From NCBI RefSeq assembly GCF_019649055.1, contig NW_026570230.1, positions 372,001 through 436,000 on the forward strand: DNA of 64,000 nucleotides, written 5' to 3'. Both the position numbers and the translations under genes were made by a program. Source of the DNA: Paramacrobiotus metropolitanus (Eukaryota > Tardigrada > Eutardigrada > Parachela > Macrobiotidae). Position 1 is the first letter of the stretch. Every line of letters begins with the position of its first letter. The notes under the pieces were generated by a model, which ran no database searches, had not been told where the DNA came from, and saw only the letters and a program-made list of their open reading frames with translations. Positions 55,741 through 64,000 of the stretch are shown here, one piece after another.

Positions 55741-57041
55741 ATATCAAGAGGACACTTCCGGCGCAACAGAAATCCAGTTTGTAGTTAGCACCCACGTCAG
55801 TGTTGCTAACATTTCGGGGCCAGAGCACAACATGTCTGACAGCTTCTACGATTTGGAGGATGTTGTTGTTGCTGTTAATCCAACTACTCAGCAGCATCAG
55901 CCATGTCAACCATGTCCGCCCTGTTTTTTAGGTCGTAGCAGTGGCGACAACGACAATGACGGCGACAACAACAGCAATAATAACAGCAGTGCAGCAGGCC
56001 TGGAGACCATTGGTATAATCGGGATCGCTGTGGGAATCGTCCTGATCGTTTTGGCTATCTTAAGATGTGCAGCATCACGCTACAATTTACTTCAGTGCTG
56101 CATGGCACGGCTGCACGCATACAGGACTGCCGATCCTTTTGCGGTTCGGATTCCTCGAAATCCATCCGCTCCGGCGCATCCCTCGGCTGACCCTCCGCGA
56201 CCATCCACATTTCTGGGATTCCTCAACTCCAACGCTAATCTTCGAGGCCCATGGCCACCAGGATCCGTTGCACCAACAGCTCCACCTCAACATCCAGCGC
56301 GTTCAAATACTGGTAAGTACGCATGCATACGGCACGCCTCTTAAGCTTTTGTATTGCACGCTTGTTCAACTGATATTTATAAGTGGCGTTTGCAGACGCG
56401 TCGGGGTCTGACCTTAACACCACTGACCCCAATCAGGTGTGGGAAAATGTAAATTTGCGCTTGGACAACAGTATTAATCGCCTAGGTGAAAGAGTCAGCG
56501 CCATGCGGGCAGTGTTGTCTCGCGGAGAACAGCCGCATCAGCACCCGGGAAATTTCTCTCTGGAAAACGCTTCTGAAAGCACCCCACCATCGGATTCTTC
56601 TTATCACAGCGCCATCGACCCGGAACGATACAACAACACAGGTATGAAGTTATTACGGGCGTAAATTTTTTCCCAGTGGTGAGTGGTCAACTGTTTGTTT
56701 TGTTAATATCTGTAGAACGGGAAGCCGTTAACGATAGTATGGCTCACTTTGTGGAGAATATGGATGAACGAACCAGAAGACTGTAAGCTGTGTGGAGCAG
56801 GAGCGTGACCGATCCCACCTTTCCCGCCCACATGGCCGCCTTCTCGACCAGTATTCTGTATGATACTGTGGCAAGTGGACCGGAAGGAGAGCGTCAGTTG
56901 GCAGATGGAATCCGAGCGTGGCGCGAAATGGACTTGGAAGTTCGGGCACAGGGAGGTCCAAGCGATGAATTTGAAGCGCAGCGGGAAGAATTCAAACGTC
57001 GGCGTGAGCTTGTGAAAGAAATTCGGCGCCAGACACAGTAA
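54262..57041 (+). CDS. Mucin-like type I membrane protein, five exons
   Basis: Exons: 54262-54673, 54759-54884, 54978-56312, 56396-56641 and 56716 to a TAA at 56784-56786. All junctions are GT-AG and all introns are in phase 1. The order is a signal peptide (about residues 1-26), a Cys-rich CPYFCTCKP segment like an LRR N-cap, one or two LRR-like stretches, a Pro/Tyr-rich exon 2, a Thr/Ser-rich mucin-like domain including a pure threonine run, a QPCQPCPPC motif, one membrane span (GIIGIAVGIVLIVLAIL, about 524-541), and a cytoplasmic tail. The predicted length is 729 residues. It is probably a glycosylated cell-surface or cuticle-associated protein. Beyond the TAA the same frame stays open and protein-like to 57041 (see findings). 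The exact family is unrecognised. Confidence 0.8.
55660..55741 (+). repeat. (ACG)n microsatellite coding poly-threonine
   Basis: About 24 acg triplets in a row, preceded by two copies of acaacgatcacgccgtcacc. The tract is in frame within exon 3 of the mucin-like gene, so length changes would keep the frame. Confidence 0.95.
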
Positions 57042-57431
57042 CGACAACATCAGCTGCTTTGTAAAAGTATTTTTCTGATGCATTGTACATGCCCATACCC
57101 ACGAACGTTTGTTGTAATACCAAATTGGGATTTTCAAAATGAACTGGTTTTTTAAGTTGATTCTTGCGTTATATCGTTGCGTACCGTTGGAGCTTTTTTG
57201 TTTTCACAATTTGTGTTATTTTTTACCCTGATTAACTTACTTTGCGCACAATATTTCCGGAACTCGAGTATTTGTTCATTTGTTTTTTATTTCTTGGTTT
57301 CATCGGATGAAAAAAAAACATTTCCTTCGTTGTTAACAATAGTCGGCTGGTCAACTAAGTTTCCCCCGCACGTACCCGGTTGAATTCGTTAGTTGATTCC
57401 CTTGATCGTTGCATCATGAAAAGTTCAATTT
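57042..57431. other. Region between convergent genes
   Basis: AT-rich probable 3' untranslated sequence. No gene is seen. Confidence 0.4.
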
Positions 57432-58399
57432 TTACACACGTTTGCAAACAAATGAATTAGCCTGACATGATAAGCAGATCATGCATAACTTTCCGCTTTT
57501 TCGGACAATTACAGTCGAGCAGCTTCTACAATGCGGGCATTGAACAAATTGATTGAAGTAATTTTTCATAACCTGGAAGATGTGCCGGAGATTAAAATGG
57601 CGGTATAGTTCCAAGTAGGTGTATTTCTGGTATACATCATTTGCAAATCCTCGCGGTAAATCAACTTCTGTTCCGGTGCGTGTAATGGCTGTTGTTCGCA
57701 AAGCTAGAGATGGCAACGGCTCAGCCGAAGCCGTTTGAGCCGCGGCTAAGCCGGCTTCGGCTGAGCCGGCTCGACCCAAAATTGAAGCCGTAGCCGATGC
57801 TAGCCGAGCCGATTGAGCCGGCTCGGAGTCTCAGCCAGCCGCGAGCCAGCCGTAAGCCGATGTCGGCTAACGGCTTGCGCATTGTGCGCGAAAATGTGTT
57901 GGAAAGTTTAATTTTAGCTCTTTTGGTCCGTTCAAAGCCGATTTAGAGACTTGAAAAATCGATGATCTTATAAAAAAGTTCTGAATTTTTGTTTCGGAGA
58001 CCTCTTTTTCCAATAAAAACTGATCAAAAACAGTTTTTGCTTAAAAGAGAACAGGAAAAAGGCTTTTTGGTGAAAAAGTACTTGTGTTTTCCCGCGCTAA
58101 AAAACTATCGGCTAAGCCGGCTCGGAGCCGGCTTAGCCGGCTCGTGCTCAGAGCCGAGCCGTTAGAGCCGGCTCAGGTAGGTGAGCCGATACTTTCGAGC
58201 CGGCTCGCTATTTTAGCCAGCCGCAGCCAGCCGATAAGCCATTAAGCCAGCCGTTGCCATCTCTACGCAAAGCGCTCTGAAAATATGTGTCCAAAGGGAC
58301 GAGACTTTGCTCCATGAGGTTTTGGAATTGGTAAAAGTTTACAACGCGTGTTATGTTGATCAGCGTGTAGCGGTAGCGCAAAATGGGCTTGGGGAGAGG
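57432..58399 (-). pseudogene. eIF2-beta-like zinc-finger exon, split by a hAT MITE
   Basis: On the minus strand an acceptor (tttttgttgtag) is followed by PLPKPILRYRYTLINI...LDTYFQSAL. After the MITE the same frame continues with TGTEVDLPRGFANDVYQKYT, IFQVMKNYFNQFVQ and the finger CPHCRS...CLSC, ending at 57432. The finger spacing is C-x2-C-x17-C-x2-C and the CRS after the second Cys and the preceding aromatic helix match the C-terminal zinc-binding domain of eIF2-beta. The rest of the domain and the usual basic tail are not evident. The insertion of 561 bp within coding sequence, plus the short end, suggests a pseudogene or a spliced-around exon. Confidence 0.5.
57705..58265. mobile_element. 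561-bp hAT-like MITE
   Basis: Ends TAGAGATGGCAACGGCT and the inverse, with a perfect 8-bp target duplication CGCAAAGC at 57697-57704 and 58266-58273. The subterminal regions are dense with gccgagccggctc-type repeats in both orientations, capable of strong fold-back. There is no coding capacity. The TAG-G start resembles the hAT-like element at 4920. Confidence 0.9.
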
Positions 58400-59388
58400 C
58401 TACAACAAAAAACAGAACGTGACAGGTAACAGAAAACTTAAAATCGAGCATGCTGTTATGTCTTACCAGAATTATAGAACCCGTCTTAGTGCACAGCTGC
58501 AGCTCGTTTCGTATCTGGCCGGTATCGAGATATCCACCATACTTTTCGCTGCTTCCTTCTACGGAACGTCTGAGACCACGGGGTAGAACTACATCCGTTA
58601 ACGGCCGACGAAAAGACAGGGCAGAACGGTAGAACCGATGGTTCCTATCCCCATCTCATTGCCACCAGCCAGAACGGTCTGGTCTCGTTTGTCTCTCTTG
58701 CGGGCAGAAAGCCTCAGCGAACCCTCCTCTCGCGCGTGGACGGAACGTTCCTCGCGGAAACAATCTTCAGGCGGACTTTGCCCGGGTTGATAGCGATTCC
58801 CGCGAATCCCCGGACGGAACGGACGGTACGGATCCAGCGGACCCTCTCAGCACCATCAATCGGGGTCGCCTTTGCCTTAAGTGGCACCCGCAACTTTACC
58901 AGCGCGGGATTCACCGGACGAACAAGCGGATTCACACGGATTTACCCGGTAAATAGGGTCGACTGACCCTCGGTGACCCGTGTAGAGCCTTTAAAGACCC
59001 GATATAGCCGGGCAACTTTCATTTTACCGGACCAAAAGTAGTTTTGGCCGGCTAAAGCTTATTTTTACCCGGACAAACGGGCCTTGAAACATCTTTTTAG
59101 GGTAAAAATAGGGTTAGCCTACCTAACTACCGGAGACCCTCGGAGTCCCGGCTAATGACCTTTAGAAATTTTTGGAAAATTAGCGGAACTAATTTTCCCC
59201 GGCTAAATTAAATTTTGGTCGGTGAAAAAGAATTTTTTTTAACTTTTCCGGATTTTTCGCCGATTTTCCCACAGCAAAAATAATTAATTCAAATTGAAAA
59301 TTAATTGTGACGTGACTACGGCCGATTTACCATATTAAAAATTGACCAATCAGAATCTTGGGGAGAATCCCTATGTTATAAGCCCATA
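58400..59388. other. GC-rich leader of the plus-strand element
   Basis: From about 58560 the base composition shifts to GC-rich with repeated ccgg-containing words (tttacccgg, ccggctaaa). There is no convincing frame. It precedes the gag-like ORF and probably is its LTR/leader, but I could not find a second LTR in the window. Confidence 0.4.
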
Positions 59389-61108
59389 GTGAGTCACTGT
59401 CCACTGTCCACCCACCTTCAGAACGAAACAGCCCGGTTCGAACAGGCTCGTATTGAAAACCTCGGAGTCATTGAGGCTCAACGAGCCCAGATAACCCAGT
59501 TAGAGTCCGAGAAGACCCAATGGGAGATGGACAAGGGCCATCTCCTAAAGTACCAGCAGGAACTCTATAACTTCGGCACGGATGTATCCAACAGATACAG
59601 TGACCTGTGCGATAAGCACAATCAGCTGCTCCAGGAACGAGAAGACCTGGGCATTGAGGTCGCGTGCTTGAAGGAGGAAAAGACTTACCTCGAGGAGTCA
59701 ATGACAGAGCAGCCTCCATGCTACCGAACTACCCAAGAGCAAGATAAATGTCAACAAATTGATGACTACCTGCGCCGAGACAACCCCCTGCTGAACCCAA
59801 CAGGTCAAACGGGGGCTCTCGCGGGACAAGTTTACCAGGTCGGGATGCTTTGGGCTGAACCATCGATGGGACCCATACCGAGGGCGCCGGTAATACCGTC
59901 AGCCCCGGAGCCGGAGCGAAACACTTCCACGGCTACCCCCAACGTACCGACCCATTCTACTACCACGACAACCACGGCCTACGGAGGAACATCCACAACA
60001 ACGATGTTCTCAACCGGAACTAGGCCTTTAGTGTCAACTTCGACCGGCCAGGATAACCGAGGCTCGAACCCCCGAGCCCCGGTAACCGGACCTGGCAGGG
60101 GACTTAGACCGCCGACGAATCCCTCGGTGGCAACTTCACAACCTAACTCGGGGAATTCCAACCGGGATCGACAACGTTCGAACTCCCAGAATATGTACTC
60201 GCCGCGGATACAAGTACAACCGGTATCGGCAGGGCAGCGCAATTGGGCTGACCCGGTACACCCCGGCTATCCAGATAATGGACCACAGCAGCCTCGGTCA
60301 GATAACCGTGACCCAATAGGTCTGGTTGGCCCCGCTGTTGTTGGCAACGTCCCTCATCAGCCCCGGCAAGGCAACTTGGACCCAATAGGTCCGTTGCCCC
60401 AGGCTGACCAGTATGTGGTTATACCACCTGGGATGTGGCTCGACCAGAACAGAGTCCTCCAGAGGATGCCCGGGTATGTGGCACCAAATCTTCCGCCGAA
60501 CCAGGGATATGGAGCGCAGAACTCTCCCGGACCGGGACAGCCACAACCGGCAGTGGTCCGGCACCCCCCGGCATCCTCAACCGCAACCGAACCCACCTCA
60601 ACCTGCTCCAGCTGCACAGAACCATCAAGCAGCATACGCACCAGCCTGGAACCCTCCGGTTCAACCCCGTCAAACCCCACCACCCGATGAACAAGACATC
60701 GTTCAGGCCCGACTCGAAGGCTATGAAGAAGGCCGACGCCGGTATGAAGAACGGGATAACCGGATTTTGGCTCGAAAAACCCGAGCGGAGTTGCCGAAAT
60801 TCAATGGCGACGGGGCGAAGGTTGATGGCTGGATCACCAAGATCCGGCGAATCTACCGTTCAGAGACAGATGACGTCGGTATGACGGATGTGGCCTTCAC
60901 GACGGAGATCGAAGGCGCCCTCACGGGACAGGCCTTGGATTGGTACCAGAACCAATCAGGTCTAGAGCCCGAGAATGGATGGCCTGTAGAATACTGGCTG
61001 CAGCAATTCGCGGTCCGGTTCATGGACACCGATAAGAAGGTCATAGCCGTGGCGGACATCACCAACAGGAAGCACATGTTCTGCCAAGAGACCCCCAAGC
61101 AGTACTAA
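59389..61108 (+). pseudogene. gag: Ty3/Gypsy-type gag with N-terminal coiled coil
   Basis: The first frame (59389-60690) opens with a heptad-rich region (ENLGVIEAQRAQITQLESEK, DLCDKHNQLLQEREDLGIEV), then a long P/T/N-rich linker. The second frame (60413-61108), shifted +1, carries VQARLEGYEEGRRRYEERDN, LPKFNGDGAKVDGWITKIRR and FTTEIEGALTGQALDWYQNQ...WLQQFAVRFMD, which is the retrotransposon gag (capsid) fold signature with W..Q...F. The frames overlap by 278 nt. A run of six Cs (60566-60571) lies in the overlap and is a natural place for the shift. A TAA at 61106-61108 ends it; similar sequence continues beyond with stops. Confidence 0.7.
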
Positions 61109-62323
61109 AACGCCATCATTAACCTCAAGCAACGAGGCGGCCTAACCGACGAATTAGCGGCTTTTAACTGCGGGCAAACGTAACGTAGCCGAACCTTCGA
61201 ACGGCCCTAGACGTCCGTATGCCAAAGACGACCCAGGAGTTCCGGGACTACGTTCAAGTTTTCACCCGGGGAAAGCCGATGTACCAGGTAGTTTAAGGCG
61301 GGAACACCACTAATTACATCACCGTCAGAACGGCGACGCCTATTCCCGTGACTCAACTGGCCCCCGGATACATCCAGCCAAATTCGCCAGGTTACCAGAA
61401 CGTGCAACCTGGGCTTCCCCGACAGAGCCCTCCGGCCCCCCGACACCACCCCCTCAAGCCCGTGGTCAGATCGAACAGACTTGGGCGGCGTTGAATCTTA
61501 ATGGGACCCCAACAAGGACCATGGTCACGCCGCCTGGCTGTGGAAGTAGTGGCCAACCGAATCAGCCTCGGAGCCCCGGCTACGGCTGACCTCAGAGCCA
61601 GGGTTACTCCGGCTATGGCTAGCCCCAACAGGGCTACAGCCAGCCTCGGAGCCCCGGCTATGGCCAGCCTCAGAATCGGGCGTACGGCTCCGGAGGTGGA
61701 TATGGACGCGGTGGATCCTCACAATATGGTGGCTTCGGCGAAAGACGTGGCGGCGGGAATCGCGGCCGCGGAAACTTCGGCAACCGCGCGGGTGGAGGCG
61801 GCCAGGCTCGGAACGCTCAACGGCCACCTCGGACACCACAGCAGGAGGCTCGCCAGTTGGCGACTTACGTCGATCGGATGGAAGCTAAGTTCTTCCAGTG
61901 GACCCAGGACGGAACGTAGTCCTGCGGTCAATGCCTATGGGGCAACGACAACCAAGCGAGTTGTTGCTATGCTAACCTCCGGCTGGAAGACAATCCTAAC
62001 CGGAAATGGTACCTGGACTGGAGGCTCCGGTACGACAATGGATTGCCATTAGGTTCGGCGAACCCAAGCTATCTGACCATCGTACCACCCCCACACCCCC
62101 GTCAGCAGAATGCCGGCGTATTCGCCGGCCAAGGCAACCCTAACCAGCAGCCTGGCCAAGGAAATTAAGGGAACCGCCAGGATGGTGGGAGACCCCCGTT
62201 GGCAACCCCGCCACAAGCCCCACGGCCGCAACTGCCGCCGTCCCCGGCCCCCAATAGGGGCCAGGGCGGATTCCAACCGGCAGTTGGCGGGCCTGTCCCG
62301 GGTACATACCAGGGAAACGCCTA
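61109..62323 (+). pseudogene. gag C-terminal region, GYGQ/RGG-rich, decayed
   Basis: Frames with stops give AIINLKQRGGLTDELAAFNC, PKTTQEFRDYVQVFTRGKP, then repeats of QPRSPGYGQPQ and GGYGRGGSSQYGGFGERRGG. Next come EARQLATYVDRMEAKFFQWT, a C..C-type remnant (SCGQC) and a P/Q-rich end. The RGG and GYGQ parts suggest RNA binding. Stops interrupt the frame at least six times. Confidence 0.55.
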
Positions 62324-63293
62324 AGGTCGATGAGCTCCGGTGACTCATTCGACCTCTGCCATCCAACGGAACCACCGGATAAGGATAACCCTACTAACCG
62401 GATTAACCCTTTGGACACAACTCGGAACCTCAACGAGGACTTAGCCTCCGCAACGGTCAGCAAGGCCACTAGAATCTTAGCGGCGGGGACGGTAGCCCAA
62501 TTAGGCGCCGAACATCCCCGGTTCGGATACTCGGAAAACCGACCCGAACCTCGCAACACTGATAATGCGGCTCCCGGACCAGAACCGGTACCTGGGAGGA
62601 TCGGCCAAGCAACTTGGATCCGATCGGCAGCCGGGACACAGAATGTGTCCGGACCACCAGGCCCAGAAAGTGAAGCCGGGGATGTCGTCCGGAGAAACCG
62701 GATTCGACCAGCCGGGACGAGAAACGTCACCAGGCCGCCCGGAAGACTCAGTGCCCAATTAGGCATTACGAGCCACGGGCTAAGCGGAGAATCATGACGC
62801 CGACCCGCAACTTCACAGGACGCCAGAATGACGCCTGAACCGCCTCTGGTAGGCCAGCCAGGCAGACGGCCGGAGGCTCCGACCAAAGAAATAACGGAGT
62901 ACTTCGAAGACTAGGAAGCAGTACCCTTGGAGGCACAGGTACCCGCTTACTGTCTGCAGCAGGAAGCGGAATTTTTCCAGCGACAACCGGCAAGAACTGT
63001 AACCGGATCGCGTACGTTCTTCAACATGCAATATAACCTCTCAACCTTACGAGAGGGAGAACCATCAATGGAAGAACGGATAGCAAGCCGGATAAACCCG
63101 GTTGAAACTGCCAAATTACTAATGGATGGAGTAGCTAACCATTCGGAGGTGAACCACTCGGTCGATGAAGTTCCATCCGGGCCCCGGCAGAACGACTAAG
63201 TCCACAACGACCGTCGGATGGTTACCCACAAGGCGGAGTAGACTTACCGAACCAAACAGGGTCAGCGGAACCCATCTTCGGGTGTAGTGCAGC

Positions 63294-63313
63294 CTATCCC
63301 GATACCAGAGGCA
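63294..63313 (+). repeat. 20-bp motif, site 3
   Basis: A perfect copy of CTATCCCGATACCAGAGGCA, coding IPIPEA. Confidence 0.9.
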
Positions 63314-63503
63314 TTGGGCACGGCAGCAAATGAGGCCCGGATAAATCGGCTTGATCACCCGATAAACCCCGGACCCCCGATGCCCTCAGTGCTCGGACAC
63401 GGAACGAAGCCTCGTAACGGAGCTGCATATCAATAACGCCATCGAATAATACTTGGCGAAAGTACGGACGACCCGACTGGAACCAGCCCGAGGGTATTTA
63501 AGT

Positions 63504-63523
63504 CTATCCCGATACCAGAGGCA
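63504..63523 (+). repeat. 20-bp motif, site 4
   Basis: A perfect copy, 210 bp from site 3. It is followed directly by a partial inverted copy (cctctggtata, 63528-63538), so site 4 can form a hairpin. Confidence 0.9.
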
Positions 63524-64000
63524 TCGGCCTCTGGTATACTTAATCAAAGGTACCGAACCTGGTTTTCCGGCATTCGACACCTCCTGGAAACCCGAACGAT
63601 CGGCATAAGAATCGAACTTGATCGGGTCGGCGCAAGGACGGACGATCAGATCCGAGCCGTAAGGGAGGAATGCCAGACGGTAACTGACTTAACCAAAGCC
63701 TTAGAAGAAGAGATCATTGAATGGGAAGAGAAGCGGATCGTACTCCACGCACAATTTGTGGAACACCAGCTTTCCATACCGGCGATACTGGAAATTCAGT
63801 CCCACGAATTGGGCCGACGTCTTATGTGGCACTTCCGAGACCTCTATCACTTCGGTACCTTGGACACAGCCTCATTCTGGAGTCGATACGGCGAAGACAC
63901 CCGAATAATTAGGGTCGTCTCGGACTCCGAACTTCCAATTGAGCCTCGTACCTGGCATCAAGCTAAGAAAGTAAAGCTAGCCGGAGCAGTGCACCCACAG

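Larger units (their letters stand above)
62330..64000 (+). pseudogene. Plus-strand copy of the IPIPEA element, runs off the window
   Basis: A first frame (62330-62797) is P/R/N-rich. A second (about 62831-63420) contains EAQVPAYCLQQEAEFFQRQP and IASRINPVETAKLLMDGVAN, then QPIPIPEALGTAANEARINR. A third stretch has a second IPIPEA, TWFSGIRHLLETRTIGIRIE, LTKALEEEIIEWEEKRIVLH, ELGRRLMWHFRDLYHFG and FWSRYGEDTRIIRVVSDSE. The order and spacing match 53121-52185 on the other strand. Stops remain in several places. The remainder of the element lies beyond 64000. Confidence 0.6.

Noticed and set aside
55670-55909. Minus-strand poly-arginine ORF
   Set aside because: It is the antisense of the (ACG)n microsatellite in the mucin-like exon.

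Overview
The window is animal nuclear DNA. It has spliced genes with GT-AG introns, a Polinton, hAT and TA-target DNA transposons, R2-like and CR1-like non-LTR retrotransposons and LTR elements, and no bacterial features. Two exons (2078-2915 and 18038-18784) resemble, from memory and unchecked, an expanded family of tardigrade proteins (tudor/agenet-like N-terminus, F-box, conserved C-terminus). A tardigrade or another small ecdysozoan is therefore my best guess, at low certainty. Most of the window is transposon graveyard; only a few segments look like host genes.

Layout. 1-2.1 kb holds repeats. A tudor-like exon follows at 2.1-2.9 kb. 3-18 kb carries a 170-bp MITE, a 1.7-kb hAT element (4920-6660) that splits a small ORF, an R2-like relic (8.5-9.9 kb), a gag-only LTR element (11.83-13.56 kb), a hAT element with transposase (13888-15664) nested in another inverted-repeat element, and an R2-like 3' fragment (16.8-17.5 kb). 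The exon at 18038-18784 may belong to the same gene as the 2-kb exon. 18.8-35 kb carries a 1750-bp element with terminal inverted repeats (21421-23170), a 3.2-kb R2-like pseudogene (minus strand), more R2-like and CR1-like fragments, and long stretches where I see no gene.

The most remarkable part is 35.3-53.2 kb. A GC-richer, multi-ORF, minus-strand element of unknown class is interrupted by (a) an 8.27-kb Polinton with long terminal inverted repeats and a 6-bp target duplication, (b) a second copy of the gag-only LTR element, and (c) a 249-bp MITE. Removing the Polinton in thought rejoins the surrounding ORF in phase. The Polinton is a wreck: packaging ATPase with an internal stop, headless integrase with chromodomain, minor and major capsid genes broken or cut, no polymerase. 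Its capsid gene is cut where a second copy of the 1750-bp element joins it. A second member of the unknown family lies on the plus strand at 58.6-64 kb (running off the window). There it is associated with a Ty3/Gypsy-type gag, and it shares a collinear protein module and a duplicated, perfectly conserved 20-bp motif with the minus-strand copy.

The clearest host gene is at 54262-57041: five exons encoding a secreted-then-anchored, threonine-rich, mucin-like single-pass membrane protein. Beside it, on the minus strand, an exon with an eIF2-beta-like zinc finger is split by a 561-bp hAT MITE with a perfect 8-bp target duplication.
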